Below are positions 36,598-46,097 of a stretch of 64,000 bases of DNA, in pieces. Made by a program: the position numbers and the translations under genes. Source of the DNA: an uncultured Nioella sp. (GTDB taxonomy: Bacteria > Pseudomonadota > Alphaproteobacteria > Rhodobacterales > Rhodobacteraceae); contig CANLZL010000002.1 in assembly GCA_947495575.1 (NCBI GenBank), forward strand, positions 730,765 to 794,764, given 5' to 3'. Within the stretch, counting starts at the first letter, position 1; the number at the start of each line of letters is the position of its first letter. The notes beneath the pieces were generated by a model. It had not been told where the DNA came from and searched no databases. It saw only the letters and a list, made by a program, of their open reading frames with translations.

Positions 36598-36777
36598 TTA
36601 GTGAATTTTTGTCGATGAAGCCTGCATGTCCGCGGGCGATTCCGCATCCTCAGGGTCATCCGAAGGCACGGCATAGGACCCGTTCAACCACCGACCCAGA
36701 TCCACATCTGCGCAGCGACGTGAACAGAATGGACGGTATTGTTTATCGGTTTCTTTCTTGCAAATCGGGCAAGTCAT
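36598..36777 (-). CDS. yacG: DNA gyrase inhibitor YacG (zinc-ribbon protein)
   Basis: A 59-aa protein. Zinc ligands are the CPIC pair at residues 3-6 and C18/C22 in FCSRRC; the conserved DLGRWLNGSYAVP follows. The C-terminal third is acidic and disordered. E. coli YacG binds GyrB and inhibits gyrase. It is the last gene of the housekeeping run and overlaps the RNase E/G stop (ATGA). Confidence 0.93.
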   Translation of the reverse strand: MTCPICKKETDKQYRPFCSRRCADVDLGRWLNGSYAVPSDDPEDAESPADMQASSTKIH

Positions 36778-37817
36778 GGGCGCAGTAGGTCTTTCAGGGG
36801 CAATCGGTCACGCTTTCTCTGAAGCTCATAAAGCCCAAGTGGTGTCCAGCCTGCAAGTACCGTGTCTGTGCTGTCCGCACGGAAAGCGCGACGCAGGACA
36901 TCTTCAAACCCGCGGCGGTCTTTCTTTGGCATTGGGGCAACATCCAGCGTGATTTGCCCGGCCAAGCCTCGCAGCCGCAGTTGTCTGGGTAGATCACGCG
37001 CGGCGACCATATTCGCCTTGAGCCCAGCAGCCAGCGAATGATCACCGGCCGTATTCACGTCGACGGCCACAAGGGCGGAAGTCGGTTCGATCATCATCGA
37101 CGCCCCGCCGCTGAGCTTTGCATGGGGCGATTGAAGATCATCAATTGCATCAAGCACGCCGTGGTCTTCAAAGGCGCCCTCTGCCTCAATAACGTCATCT
37201 GGTACCGGGCTGGTCCAGTCACGCCACGCCAACACATGCGCGTCAGGCGCATCAACCAGCAATTCCGGCACGCCATCAGCATCCGATGTGACAGCCATCG
37301 CAAGGTCCAGCATCGCCGCAATGTCATCGGCAACATCTTCGCCGTTGGCTTCATTTGCCGCACTTCGCAAGATCAGACCAAAGCCCTCAGGCGCCTCTGC
37401 CATCCCCTCATGGCCAATCTCCAACAGGCGTTCGCGTTCCTCTTCATCCTTGATCGTTCGGGCGACGTTGAAGCCTGCTGCTCCGGGCGTCACGATTGCA
37501 TAGCGAGATTTGAAAAGGACGCGAGTGTTAACCGGGGCCGCCTTGCCATCCTGGGCGATGCCGGTCACCTGCACTAGAAAAGTATCCCCCGGGGCAAACC
37601 CTTTGGCCTGACGCAGGAAACCGGTGTTGCCGTCCCCCAGGCGCACGATCATACCGCCCTGCCCTTTGAGCGGACGATCGCACACAGCACGAAAGATCGC
37701 GCCGGGAACAACGGCATCGTCATTGTCAATCAATAGGTCTTCCAACCGGCCATTGACGATCAAGGCGGCGGCCTTTCGGCCTGCGATTTCATCCAGAACG
37801 ACAACGCGGCCTTTCAT
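36774..37817 (-). CDS. Short ribonuclease E/G-family protein
   Basis: A 347-aa RNase E/G-like protein, shorter than RNase G (about 490 aa). An S1-like N-terminal region ([24 protein letters not shown]) is followed by the RNase H-like catalytic part with [11 protein letters not shown] and [18 protein letters not shown], which keep the two metal-binding aspartates. It ends before the usual zinc-link CPxCxGxG motif, a form common in Alphaproteobacteria between maf and yacG. The ATG at 37817 overlaps the maf stop. It probably matures RNA; the full RNase E is expected elsewhere. Confidence 0.9.
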   Translation of the reverse strand: MKGRVVVLDEIAGRKAAALIVNGRLEDLLIDNDDAVVPGAIFRAVCDRPLKGQGGMIVRLGDGNTGFLRQAKGFAPGDTFLVQVTGIAQDGKAAPVNTRVLFKSRYAIVTPGAAGFNVARTIKDEEERERLLEIGHEGMAEAPEGFGLILRSAANEANGEDVADDIAAMLDLAMAVTSDADGVPELLVDAPDAHVLAWRDWTSPVPDDVIEAEGAFEDHGVLDAIDDLQSPHAKLSGGASMMIEPTSALVAVDVNTAGDHSLAAGLKANMVAARDLPRQLRLRGLAGQITLDVAPMPKKDRRGFEDVLRRAFRADSTDTVLAGWTPLGLYELQRKRDRLPLKDLLRP

Positions 37818-38389
37818 GAGTTTCTCCAAACCGGCCAGCCCGCGGCGGCCAAAAGATGTGCAGCTTCTGTCAGGGGCAAGCCGACAATGGCCGAGTGACT
37901 GCCGCTGATCCATGGAATAAACGCCCCGGCGGGCCCCTGGATGGAATAGCCACCTGCCTTTCCCTGCCAATCATTGGTGGCGAGGTAGCCGTTCAATTCC
38001 AAATTACTCAAACGCTTCATCTGAACCCGGCTTTCCACAGCCCGTTCCCAGAGCTTGTCGCCCTTTCGAACGGCAACAGCCGTGATGACCCGATGACGGC
38101 GCCCGGACAGGGCCAGCAGAAACTCTGCCGCCTCACCTGCATCGCTTGGTTTGCCCATTATCCGCCGCCCAAGCGCGACCGTGGTATCGGCACACAGGAC
38201 GATATCATCGCCCTCAGCCTCCACAGCCAGCGCCTTTTCGCGCGCAACACGCACGCAATAAGGCCGCGGCAATTCACCGGCCTTGGGGTCTTCATCAATA
38301 TCGGGCGGGCAAACGGCATTGGGCTCAACGCCCAAAACCCCCAGCAATTCCTTACGCCGGGGGCTGCCAGATCCGAGGATCAAACGCAT
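37814..38389 (-). CDS. maf: Maf-family nucleotide pyrophosphatase
   Basis: A 191-aa Maf protein. It begins [14 protein letters not shown] (the S-x-S-P-R-R substrate loop) and includes [29 protein letters not shown] and [31 protein letters not shown], all family hallmarks. It removes pyrophosphate from non-canonical or pyrimidine nucleoside triphosphates in the cytoplasm. It sits 10 bp after infA and overlaps the RNase E/G gene (ATGA), the conserved infA–maf–RNase–yacG order. Confidence 0.93.
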   Translation of the reverse strand: MRLILGSGSPRRKELLGVLGVEPNAVCPPDIDEDPKAGELPRPYCVRVAREKALAVEAEGDDIVLCADTTVALGRRIMGKPSDAGEAAEFLLALSGRRHRVITAVAVRKGDKLWERAVESRVQMKRLSNLELNGYLATNDWQGKAGGYSIQGPAGAFIPWISGSHSAIVGLPLTEAAHLLAAAGWPVWRNS

Positions 38390-38399
38390 CCAAAGCTGC

Positions 38400-38618
38400 T
38401 TATTTAAAGCGATAATTGATCCGACCCTTGGTCAGATCATAGGGGGTCATCTCAACTTGCACTTTGTCGCCAGCTAGAACACGGATGCGGTTCTTACGCA
38501 TCTTGCCTGCCGTATGTGCGATGATCTCATGGCCGTTTTCAAGCTCGACCCGGAACGTCGCATTCGGCAAGAGTTCTTTCACGACACCGGGAAATTCGAG
38601 CAATTCTTCCTTGGCCAT
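38400..38618 (-). CDS. infA: Translation initiation factor IF-1
   Basis: A 72-aa S1/OB-fold protein, exactly the standard length. [13 protein letters not shown], the [24 protein letters not shown] core and the [15 protein letters not shown] ending are universal in bacterial IF-1. It binds the ribosomal A site during initiation. The ATG at 38618 follows GGAGA 5 bp upstream. Confidence 0.98.
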   Translation of the reverse strand: MAKEELLEFPGVVKELLPNATFRVELENGHEIIAHTAGKMRKNRIRVLAGDKVQVEMTPYDLTKGRINYRFK

Positions 38619-38729
38619 GGTCTCTCCTACGTTACGTCTCCGCGTCAAATGCGCGGAATGGCGGTTAGATGCGCCTGATTTGCGAATTTTTCAAGGCGAA
38701 ACTTGCCTTTGGGCCGGTTTAGGGCCGCA

Positions 38730-39587
38730 TTAGACGCGATTGCGGCTTTCTTCCCAGTGCTTCAGGTTCAGAACACGCCCCTCACGGCGGACAAGACGGA
38801 TCGCGTCCAGATCAATATCGGCTGTCACCCATCCGGGCTGGTTCAAGGCCCCTTCCGCGATGACACCGGTCGGTGGGAATCCGATGTCTGGCGGCCCGTA
38901 AATCGCGGCAGCGCCAACATTTTCGTCGACGGCGGGTGACCACGGGGCAGGCCCCACAGTGGGCGAATGCACCACGACGCACTGCCCCTCCAACGCGCGC
39001 GCCATAGCACCGATACGCACCCTCCAATACCCCGCCAGCGCATCGGTGCAAGAGGGCGTCAGGATAAGATCGGCCCCGGCCTCAATCAATCTGCGGCCCA
39101 GAAGAGGAAATTCTGCGTCATAGCAAATCAATATGCCGATTTTCGCGATCCCGATGTCAAAGATCTGCAAGGGCGCGCCCGACACCACATCCCAGGTTTC
39201 GCGCTCAAACCGTGTCATGACCTGTTTGTCCTGGGAACCAATCTCGCCCGTCGGGCCAAACAGCGTCGCGCGGTTCACGGGACGGTCAGTTGGGCCCTTC
39301 ACCGGGGCGGAAGCCCCAAGAATATGCACTCCATGCTCCTGAGCCAATTTTGCCAGAACCGCGTTGGCGCGCGGCATATGAGCCGCGACTGCCCAAAGGC
39401 TCGCCTCAAGTTCGCCGGCGACCATGGCCCCTTCCAACATGGCCAGTTCCATCGCGCCATATTCGGGGAACACCAGCAGCTCTGCACTTTCAGCAACGCC
39501 ATTGGTTACCCAAGCCGTAATCTTGGCCTCAAACGCATCCCAGGATGTCAGCGGATCAAGCGGATATGCTGCAGCAGCAACACGCAT
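38730..39587 (-). CDS. Carbon-nitrogen hydrolase (nitrilase superfamily)
   Basis: A 285-aa nitrilase-fold amidohydrolase. The catalytic Glu-Lys-Cys triad is visible as E42 (FPEYGAMEL), K121 (SQDKQVMTRFE) and C155 (ILICYDAEFP). It lies 3 bp after a GNAT acetyltransferase gene. In Bacillus subtilis YhcX and other members of nitrilase branch 11, the same two activities are fused in one protein (GNAT then nitrilase), and the order here is the same. An amide is a more likely substrate than a nitrile, but none can be assigned. It is placed 111 bp upstream of infA. Confidence 0.9.
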   Translation of the reverse strand: MRVAAAAYPLDPLTSWDAFEAKITAWVTNGVAESAELLVFPEYGAMELAMLEGAMVAGELEASLWAVAAHMPRANAVLAKLAQEHGVHILGASAPVKGPTDRPVNRATLFGPTGEIGSQDKQVMTRFERETWDVVSGAPLQIFDIGIAKIGILICYDAEFPLLGRRLIEAGADLILTPSCTDALAGYWRVRIGAMARALEGQCVVVHSPTVGPAPWSPAVDENVGAAAIYGPPDIGFPPTGVIAEGALNQPGWVTADIDLDAIRLVRREGRVLNLKHWEESRNRV

Positions 39588-39590
39588 CGT

Positions 39591-40175
39591 TCAAAGCCTC
39601 CTGATCCAGTATTGAAGTGATTTCTCAGTTTCTTCGGACTCGCCAATATCTGTCCATCTAAACGTCGCGACGGCCCCTGCCAGAGGGGCATAGCCGCGTG
39701 AGCGCCAAAAGGGATCAAGCGGGCGGTAATCCGGCGGTTGCAGCGGATGATCGTCCGGGCGCACCACCCGGCAAAAGGCTGAATGCTTAGCCCCCAAAGA
39801 CCGAGCATGTGCCTCACGCTCATCGAAAAACCGGTGCCCCAAACCTTGCCCACGGTACTCAGCCAACAGGACGGATTCAGCACAATAGAAAACCGCTCTC
39901 AGATCAAGGTCTGTGCCCTCAAAGGCCGCGCCAAAATCATCGCTATGGGCCAAAAGGGGCATCCCAGTTGAGGCTCCAACCATGCGAGAACCCTCAAAAG
40001 CGCCGACAACGATGGCATCGGACTGGCAATACCCCTGCAGGTAGTTGCGTTCATAGTCCAGATTGCCTTCATAAAGGTAAGGCCAATCGCGAAAAACGGT
40101 AATTCTCAGTCGCGCCAGATCGTCGATCACCGCAGCGACTGCTTCGCCGCGAAATACCTTGATCGTAAGGCTCAT
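39591..40175 (-). CDS. GNAT-family N-acetyltransferase
   Basis: A 194-aa acetyltransferase-fold protein. The acetyl-CoA pyrophosphate-binding loop reads LAEYRGQGLGHRFFDE (R-G-Q-G-L-G), with an upstream beta strand VFYCAESVLL. The N-terminal LRITVFRDWPYLYEGN is typical of the subgroup linked to nitrilases. It overlaps the phosphatase gene upstream (ATGA) and is followed by the C-N hydrolase 3 bp later, so the two are almost certainly co-expressed. Acceptor substrate unknown. Confidence 0.87.
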   Translation of the reverse strand: MSLTIKVFRGEAVAAVIDDLARLRITVFRDWPYLYEGNLDYERNYLQGYCQSDAIVVGAFEGSRMVGASTGMPLLAHSDDFGAAFEGTDLDLRAVFYCAESVLLAEYRGQGLGHRFFDEREAHARSLGAKHSAFCRVVRPDDHPLQPPDYRPLDPFWRSRGYAPLAGAVATFRWTDIGESEETEKSLQYWIRRL

Positions 40176-40636
40176 GCGCCTGCTTCGGTTGGCGCCCCGA
40201 ACCGGTCCCTGATGCGTTTGACCAGCATATCCCGTGATTGGCGGTAGGCATCCAGTTTCGCGTCTCGCCCTTCACCGATACCGCTCGGATCCATTATCGC
40301 CCAGTATTCGACATCAACATGGAAATGACGGGTCAGTTCCAGCGCATGACGTTGCGCGGCGGGTGACAAGGCTACGATCAGGTCAAAGCCCGACAGGTCG
40401 TCGCCCCACTGTTCCATTTCGTCAAAGCTGCGGCTGCGATGGCTTTCCAACTCAACCCCCAGTTCGGCGCAAACGGCGATGGCAAACCCATCAATCTCAA
40501 GATCGTTATGTACGCCCGCCGATTGCACATAGGAGGAGTGGCCATAGAATTTCTTCATCAGCCCTTCAGCCATGGGGGATCGGATTGCGTTGTGATCGCA
40601 ACAGAACAGGACAGATTGAGGAAGGTCCTGTGACAC
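40172..40636 (-). CDS. Low-molecular-weight protein phosphatase / arsenate reductase family
   Basis: A 154-aa LMW-PTP-fold protein. The phosphate-binding loop is C13-DHNAI-R19-S (C-x5-R), and an Asp-Pro pair (IMDPSG) near residue 114 supplies the general acid. It occurs in the conserved hisD–UPF0262–phosphatase–infA run of Rhodobacterales; it is separate from the arsenate operon further along, so a protein tyrosine phosphatase or small-molecule phosphatase role is more likely than arsenate reduction. Confidence 0.85.
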   Translation of the reverse strand: MSQDLPQSVLFCCDHNAIRSPMAEGLMKKFYGHSSYVQSAGVHNDLEIDGFAIAVCAELGVELESHRSRSFDEMEQWGDDLSGFDLIVALSPAAQRHALELTRHFHVDVEYWAIMDPSGIGEGRDAKLDAYRQSRDMLVKRIRDRFGAPTEAGA

Positions 40637-40642
40637 GCGCGC

Positions 40643-41125
40643 TTACCCTCCGAAATGCAAAACGCAGACCAATGTAAACAGGCGACGGGCGGTATCGTGA
40701 TCTACCTCGGCCTTGCCTTCCAGTCGTTCCTGCAGCACCCGCGCACCCTCATTGTGGATGCCACGGCGCGCCATATCAATCGCCTCGATCTGGCTGGGTG
40801 GCAGTTTTTTCACAGCATCGAAATAGCTTTCGCAGATTTGCCAATAGTCTTTGACCACCTGGCGAAACGGGCTGAGGGACAGATGAAATTCCGATGCGTC
40901 GGTACCGTCCTCTGAATCGACATCAAAGACCAGCCGTCGCTCACGGATCGCCAAGAGCAGGCGATACGGGCCAGCAGGCAAGTCTTTCTCTTCCCTCTCG
41001 GGAAGTTCAAAACTGTTATCCTCCAACAGGTCAAAGATTGCGACTTTGCGCTCCTGCTCGATCTCGGGCGTGGGCGCAGGCAAGTTGCTGTCATCAATTT
41101 CGATATGGCAGATATCGCGGCTCAT
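40643..41125 (-). CDS. UPF0262 family protein
   Basis: A 160-aa protein of unknown function that I recognise from its constant place after hisD in Alphaproteobacteria and its segments ICHIEIDDSNL, ERKVAIFDLLEDN, LLLAIRERRLVFDV and SPFRQVVKDYWQICESYFDAVK. It is soluble and acidic with no signal peptide. It overlaps hisD (ATGA) and precedes the phosphatase by 6 bp. Confidence 0.88.
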   Translation of the reverse strand: MSRDICHIEIDDSNLPAPTPEIEQERKVAIFDLLEDNSFELPEREEKDLPAGPYRLLLAIRERRLVFDVDSEDGTDASEFHLSLSPFRQVVKDYWQICESYFDAVKKLPPSQIEAIDMARRGIHNEGARVLQERLEGKAEVDHDTARRLFTLVCVLHFGG

Positions 41126-42435
41126 TCCCCTGCCCCTTCATTCAATCGTTGCAAACGCGCCGTTACAGACAATCCATGCGCCTCCAAGCTTTCGGACTGT
41201 GCCAGCGTTTCCGCCGAAGGTCCAATGGCTTTCAAAGCACCGGGGGTCATCTTGGCCAAGGTTGTGCGTTTAAGGAAATCCATGACCGACAAGCCGGATG
41301 AGAAACGCGCCGAACGCGCCGTCGGCAAAACATGGTTGGGCCCACCGACATAATCGCCAATCGCTTCTGGCGTCCATTTGCCAAGGAAGATTGCGCCTGC
41401 GTGTTTGATCTTTGCCGAATAGCCCTCGGGGTCGTCTACACACAGCTCCAGATGCTCCGGTGCGACCCGGTTCGACAGCTCAGCCGCCTCATTTAGGTCT
41501 CGCACAGTGATCACTGCGCCAAAATCGCGCCAGCTGGCCCCCGCAATCGCGCGGCGTTCCAGCGTCTCAAGGCGTTTCTCAACCGCCGCTGCAACTGCCT
41601 GACCAAATCTGGCATCATCCGTGATCAAAATGGATTGCGCGCTTTCGTCATGCTCGGCCTGACTGAGTAGATCCAGCGCGATCCAGTCGGGGTCATTGTC
41701 GCTATCCGCAATTACCAAGATCTCGGATGGCCCGGCGATCATATCAATGCCGACTTTGCCAAAAACCCGCCGCTTGGCCGCTGCCACAAACGCGTTGCCC
41801 GGCCCGGTGATCTTATCGACCGGCTGAATGGTCTCGGTCCCAAAGGCCATTGCGGCAACGGCTTGCGCCCCACCAATCCGGTAAACTGTCTCAACGCCGG
41901 ACAGATAAGCGGCCAGCAGAACCAGTGGATTCACCTGCCCGTCGGGCGTAGGCGCGCAAATGACCAGATTTTCAACACCGGCCACCTGCGCCGGGATCGC
42001 ATTCATCAGGACAGAGGATGGGTAAGAGGCCAATCCGCCCGGAACATAAAGCCCGGCAGCCGATACTGGTGTCCAACGCCAACCCAAAGTGGCCCCATCC
42101 GCGTCGGTCCAGCAGTGATCCTCTGGCATTTGACGCAGGTGATAGGCGCGAATGCGCTCTGCCGCCAATTCCAGCGCCGCGCGCTCTTCGGATGGCACCT
42201 GCGCAATCGCGTCTTGGATCTCTTCGGCGGTAAAGGCGAGGGTCTCTTGCGTTAGCGTCAACCTGTCAAATTTTGCGGTCAGCTCAAGTACAGCCGCATC
42301 ACCTCTATCGCGCACATCTGCGATGATATCTGCCACCACATGATCGACATCCGGCGCATCCTCACGCTTCATATTCAAAAGCGCAGCAAAGCGGGTTTCG
42401 AAATCGGAATCCGTCGTCGACAGGAACTGGGGCAT
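41122..42435 (-). CDS. hisD: Histidinol dehydrogenase
   Basis: A 437-aa enzyme for the last two steps of histidine biosynthesis (L-histidinol to histidine, NAD+ and zinc dependent). Visible are GWRWTPVSAAGLYVPGG, KITGPGNAFVAAAKRRVFG, MIAGPSEILVIAD, LLSQAEHDESAQ, and NRVAPEHLELCVDD holding the catalytic Glu-His pair, plus GPNHVLPTARSARFSSGLSV. Full length, no other his genes adjacent, as usual in this group. Confidence 0.97.
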   Translation of the reverse strand: MPQFLSTTDSDFETRFAALLNMKREDAPDVDHVVADIIADVRDRGDAAVLELTAKFDRLTLTQETLAFTAEEIQDAIAQVPSEERAALELAAERIRAYHLRQMPEDHCWTDADGATLGWRWTPVSAAGLYVPGGLASYPSSVLMNAIPAQVAGVENLVICAPTPDGQVNPLVLLAAYLSGVETVYRIGGAQAVAAMAFGTETIQPVDKITGPGNAFVAAAKRRVFGKVGIDMIAGPSEILVIADSDNDPDWIALDLLSQAEHDESAQSILITDDARFGQAVAAAVEKRLETLERRAIAGASWRDFGAVITVRDLNEAAELSNRVAPEHLELCVDDPEGYSAKIKHAGAIFLGKWTPEAIGDYVGGPNHVLPTARSARFSSGLSVMDFLKRTTLAKMTPGALKAIGPSAETLAQSESLEAHGLSVTARLQRLNEGAGE

Positions 42436-42490
42436 AACAAGCTCTCCTTCTCGCCTGCGACATATCCGGGCCGACCGGCAGGCTCAAGCG

Positions 42491-42994
42491 TTACAGAGGC
42501 CGCACCATGCGGATAAGGTCCAAAAGGCGGCCATCTCGGATCAACGTGCGCCCATCTGATCCGTCGGATGTAAATTTCTGAGCAGTGTAAAATGCAAAGG
42601 CCGTATGGTTGGTCTCGGCTACAGTCAGAGTCAAATGGGTCATCCCAACTGATTTTGCCGATGATGCGGCCCGCCTTAGCAATCGTTTGGCAATCCCGCG
42701 TCCACGAAACTCCGGGCGGACATAAACGGCCGTCAATTCCCCGCGTTTTGGATCAGCATCGCTTGCATCCAGTGCCATCGATCCAACAAGATCGCCACCA
42801 AGAAAAGCGGCCAGCACATGTCCATCTGTCAGACGCGCTGCGAAATCGGCCAGCGGCCTTCCAGACCAATCATCATGGGTCGAGCCATAGGCGTCGGGAT
42901 GCAATGCAAGCGCTTCAAGCCGCAGATCGCGCCACATAGCGGCATCCTCTGCCCGCAATGGCCGGATCTGAACGCGGCGCAGCCCAATCTTCAT
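42491..42994 (-). CDS. GNAT-family N-acetyltransferase
   Basis: A 167-aa GNAT protein of the RimI-like group. The acetyl-CoA loop is EFRGRGIAKRLLRRA, preceded by the beta strand GELTAVYVRPE, and LTLTVAETNHTAFAFYTAQKF follows as motif B. It is inserted between DUF2948 (overlap ATGA) and hisD (55-bp gap), which are often direct neighbours in relatives. Substrate unknown. Confidence 0.87.
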   Translation of the reverse strand: MKIGLRRVQIRPLRAEDAAMWRDLRLEALALHPDAYGSTHDDWSGRPLADFAARLTDGHVLAAFLGGDLVGSMALDASDADPKRGELTAVYVRPEFRGRGIAKRLLRRAASSAKSVGMTHLTLTVAETNHTAFAFYTAQKFTSDGSDGRTLIRDGRLLDLIRMVRPL

Positions 42995-43461
42995 TCGGGG
43001 TGTTCGGGCGCCTTGCCAGAAGGCGCATAATAGGGCCGTGTGACATCTTTCAGTGTCACATCAAGGCATTCAACATCAATGGCCACTGCGCCGTCGCCCG
43101 CCAGGACAAGCGTCAATCGGCCCATGCCATCTTCGCCCGGCTCCCAGTCAATTGAAAGCAAGGACAGCACAAGATCAGACTCGCTTCGGTCAATCCCCTG
43201 GCTGGACACGCGCATCGCATCATCGATAACCAAGACAGCCTGAACACGCTCTGGCGGGTGTTCGCCAATCCGGGCGCCCTCTTCCCACCGGAAGCGGTTC
43301 AACAGGACAGCAAACCGCCGCTTGTTGCGATCCCAAGTCATCTCGGAAATGGGAAATATCGCGTCTTGCGACAGGGTTGAGAGGACTTTCAGGTCTTCAT
43401 CATCCAGCGCTTTCAACGCCAGAGCCCGCGCACCGCCGTCCTCAAATCTTGCGTCAGCCAT
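42991..43461 (-). CDS. DUF2948 family protein
   Basis: A 156-aa protein of unknown function. It starts [10 protein letters not shown] and contains [34 protein letters not shown] and [27 protein letters not shown] segments of the DUF2948 family, which follows murA in Rhodobacterales. The ATG at 43461 overlaps the murA stop by 8 bp; an in-frame upstream start lies wholly inside murA and is rejected. Confidence 0.85.
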   Translation of the reverse strand: MADARFEDGGARALALKALDDEDLKVLSTLSQDAIFPISEMTWDRNKRRFAVLLNRFRWEEGARIGEHPPERVQAVLVIDDAMRVSSQGIDRSESDLVLSLLSIDWEPGEDGMGRLTLVLAGDGAVAIDVECLDVTLKDVTRPYYAPSGKAPEHPE

Positions 43462-44725
43462 CTTCCCTGATCCGTTCAATTTTTGCGCCACATGCACCCA
43501 GCTTATCCTCGACCCGCTCATAGCCGCGATCAAGGTGGTACACCCGGCTAACCACGGTTTCACCCTCAGCCGCAAGGCCCGCAAGGATCAAAGACACAGA
43601 AGCCCTGAGATCGGTGGCCATCACCGGCGCACCACGTAGACGTTCAACACCTGTCACCGTAGCCGTACCACCGTGCACGTCGATCTGGGCGCCCATCCGG
43701 GTCAGCTCCGGTGCATGCATGAACCGGTTTTCAAAAATCTTCTCTTCCAAAACCGAGGTGCCTTCTGCGGTACACATCAGCGCCATCACCTGCGCCTGCA
43801 AATCGGTGGGGAAACCGGGGAACGGTTCCGTCACCACATCTACTGCCTTTACCACGCCATTGGCGCGTTTCACTTTCAGGCCGTTCGGTGTGTCTTCGAC
43901 GGAAATCCCTGCCTCTTCTAGCTTGTCGCAAAAGCTTGCCACCAGATCACGACGCCCGCCCAATAGTTCGACCTCTCCTCCGGTAATCGCGGGGGCAAGC
44001 ATGTACGTGCCAAGCTCAATCCGGTCGGTGACAACGGGGTGCGTTGCGCCATGCAGGCGGTCGACACCCTGAATTTCAATTGTCGATGTCCCCTCTCCCG
44101 AAATCTGTGCGCCCATGGCCCGCAGGCATTTCACAAGGTCCACGATCTCAGGCTCGCGCGCCGCGTTTTTCAGTACGGTTGTGCCTTTGGCCAAAGTGGC
44201 CGCCATTACCACGTTTTCCGTGGCCCCGACCGAGGCAAAGCGCAGCTCATGAATTGCGCCTTTCAGGCCACCGCGCGCAATCGCGTGCAGATAGCCGTCG
44301 CGCAGCTCGATCTCGGCGCCCATAGCCTCAAGCGCGTGGATATGCAGATCCATCGGGCGGGCACCAATGGCACAGCCGCCGGGCAGCGAAACCTCTGCCT
44401 GGCCGTGGCGGGCCAAAAGCGGCCCCAGGACAAGGTTTGATGCGCGCATCTTTCGAACGATATCGTAATGCGCCATGTGATTATCGGCATTGTGAGAGGA
44501 CATCGCGATGACTTTGCCGTCGTTCAAAGACGAAACCTCAGCCCCAAGGGAGGACAACAGTTCGCTCATTGTACGGATGTCTGACAGCCGCGGTGCATTT
44601 GTCAGCGTCAGCGGCTCTTCGCTGAGCAACGTCGCTGGCATTAACGTCAAACAGGCGTTTTTCGCGCCTGCGATGGGAATCACTCCGGATAATTTCGTTC
44701 CGCCCTGTACAACAATTCTATCCAC
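43454..44725 (-). CDS. murA: UDP-N-acetylglucosamine 1-carboxyvinyltransferase
   Basis: A 423-aa MurA, transferring enolpyruvate from PEP to UDP-GlcNAc in the first committed step of peptidoglycan synthesis. The catalytic cysteine loop [15 protein letters not shown] near residue 117 is intact (fosfomycin-sensitive form), and [25 protein letters not shown] and [19 protein letters not shown] are classic. It is the first gene of the housekeeping run. Confidence 0.97.
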   Translation of the reverse strand: MDRIVVQGGTKLSGVIPIAGAKNACLTLMPATLLSEEPLTLTNAPRLSDIRTMSELLSSLGAEVSSLNDGKVIAMSSHNADNHMAHYDIVRKMRASNLVLGPLLARHGQAEVSLPGGCAIGARPMDLHIHALEAMGAEIELRDGYLHAIARGGLKGAIHELRFASVGATENVVMAATLAKGTTVLKNAAREPEIVDLVKCLRAMGAQISGEGTSTIEIQGVDRLHGATHPVVTDRIELGTYMLAPAITGGEVELLGGRRDLVASFCDKLEEAGISVEDTPNGLKVKRANGVVKAVDVVTEPFPGFPTDLQAQVMALMCTAEGTSVLEEKIFENRFMHAPELTRMGAQIDVHGGTATVTGVERLRGAPVMATDLRASVSLILAGLAAEGETVVSRVYHLDRGYERVEDKLGACGAKIERIREDG

Positions 44726-44775
44726 TGCCTGTCGCCTTTTTTATGCATGAGTGTTCTTGCGCCTTTGCGCCGGAA

Positions 44776-44940
44776 TTACTCTTTTTCTTCAATATCTTTC
44801 ACAACTGCCCGTGCCTTGGCCTGCGCTTTGCGGCGGCCCATATTGGCCTTCAACGCTGCTTTCAGCCGCTCTTCCCGCGCCGACGCGGGTTTTTTTGCAG
44901 GTGATTTTCCGGTTTGGCTCGGGGGTTTAGACATGCTCAT
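44776..44940 (-). CDS. Small basic hypothetical protein (54 aa)
   Basis: A 54-aa Lys/Arg/Ala-rich protein (AREERLKAALKANMGRRKAQAKARA core) that is a recurrent Rhodobacterales small protein as I recall it. Start is ATG at 44940 or, two codons later, 44934. It is predicted to be mostly helical and soluble; an RNA-binding role is conceivable but unproven. It lies just upstream of murA in the same direction. Confidence 0.65.
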   Translation of the reverse strand: MSMSKPPSQTGKSPAKKPASAREERLKAALKANMGRRKAQAKARAVVKDIEEKE

Positions 44941-45025
44941 GGCGACAGTCTTAACGCGAGACGAAAAAAGCGTCCAGATTGCGCTTGCGCTGACCAAACT
45001 TTGCCGCTAATTCACCGCCCACGAT

Positions 45026-45100
<75 letters not shown>

Positions 45101-45239
45101 TCCCTTTCCAACACCATTGATCTTCACACATGTTGGCGGACCGTGTGTGTTCGCTTGGTCAACAACAAAAACAAAAGCGGTCGCGCAGGCTAGGCTTCCC
45201 CCATGCCGCGCAACCGCATCTTTGGTCGTCGAGTTCCGT

Positions 45240-45992
45240 TCAGTAAGTGGCGCGCCCACCTGACAGATCAAAAACAGCGCCTGTGGAGTAGGAGCATTCC
45301 TCGCTGCACATCCATGTGACCATGGCCGCGATTTCGTCTACTGTTCCCATGCGCCCCATTGGGATTTTCGACAGCATGTAGGCAATCTGCTCTTCGGTGA
45401 CGTCGGCCAGCATCTCGGTCTTGATCACGGCCGGGCAGACAACGTTGACACAGATATTGGATGTGGCCAGCTCCTTGCCCAGGCTTTTTGTCAAACCGAT
45501 CACGCCGGCTTTGGACACTGAATAGGCAGAAGCATTGGGATTGCCGTCTTTTCCGGCCATGGACGCGATATTGACGACGCGGCCATAGCCGCCCTTTTGC
45601 ATATAAGGCACGACTGCCCGACAGGTATGAAATATACCGTTGAGGTTCACGTCCATAACCGCTTGCCAAGTATCAAGCGGGTAGTCTGTCATCGGCACAT
45701 TGACGCCAGCAATCCCTGCGGCGTTCACCAGCAAGTCGATCCCACCCAGCTGGTCTGCCGCGGCAGCCGCCCCAGCCTCGACCGACGCGTAATCGGCCAC
45801 ATTCACACCTTGCGCAATCACCGTTCCAAATGGCGCAAGTGCCGCGCAAGCGGTTTCCAAGGTTTCCTCGTTGAGGTCCCAAAGCGCAACCGATGCGCCG
45901 CTTTCCAAAAAGCGTTTGGCAAAGGCGAAGCCCATGCCACGCGCACCGCCCGTGATCACTGCCTTGCGGTCAGAAAGGTCAAGTTTGTTCAT
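45240..45992 (-). CDS. Short-chain dehydrogenase (SDR) of the kinase/enolase cluster
   Basis: A 250-aa classical SDR. TGGARGMGFAFA is the cofactor motif (residues about 14-25), NAAG the structural motif, and Ser-Tyr-Lys are seen in NIASMAG… SAYSVSKAGVIGLTK. It ends AVFDLSGGRATY, typical of sugar-acid or hydroxyacid dehydrogenases. The residue after the second strand is Asp (WDLNEE), suggesting NAD+. It has its own upstream palindrome (46051-46062), also found before the kinase gene, so it belongs to that regulon. Substrate unknown. Confidence 0.88.
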   Translation of the reverse strand: MNKLDLSDRKAVITGGARGMGFAFAKRFLESGASVALWDLNEETLETACAALAPFGTVIAQGVNVADYASVEAGAAAAADQLGGIDLLVNAAGIAGVNVPMTDYPLDTWQAVMDVNLNGIFHTCRAVVPYMQKGGYGRVVNIASMAGKDGNPNASAYSVSKAGVIGLTKSLGKELATSNICVNVVCPAVIKTEMLADVTEEQIAYMLSKIPMGRMGTVDEIAAMVTWMCSEECSYSTGAVFDLSGGRATY

Positions 45993-46050
45993 TCTGCATA
46001 TCCTTCAGTCTTTGCCCGTCGACGCAGATCGCCCCATCGGACCAAAATTC

Positions 46051-46062
46051 GTTCACGTGAAC
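46051..46062. promoter_or_regulatory. Palindromic operator, copy 1
   Basis: GTTCACGTGAAC, a perfect 12-bp palindrome, in the 105-bp gap between the two SDR genes and 59 bp upstream of the downstream SDR start. The identical 12-mer occurs before the kinase gene at 50077-50088, the only two exact copies I noticed in the window. Confidence 0.75.
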
Positions 46063-46097
46063 ATAGGCATCAAATCCAAATGCTTGTGTGCCGTCGT

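Noticed and set aside
36414..36674. An 86-aa reverse frame overlapping yacG
   Set aside because: It overlaps the real YacG frame and has no recognisable features.
40172..40636. Arsenate reductase role for the LMW phosphatase
   Set aside because: It is in the housekeeping run away from the ars operon, which has its own fused reductase domain; the C-x5-R loop is shared by true phosphatases.
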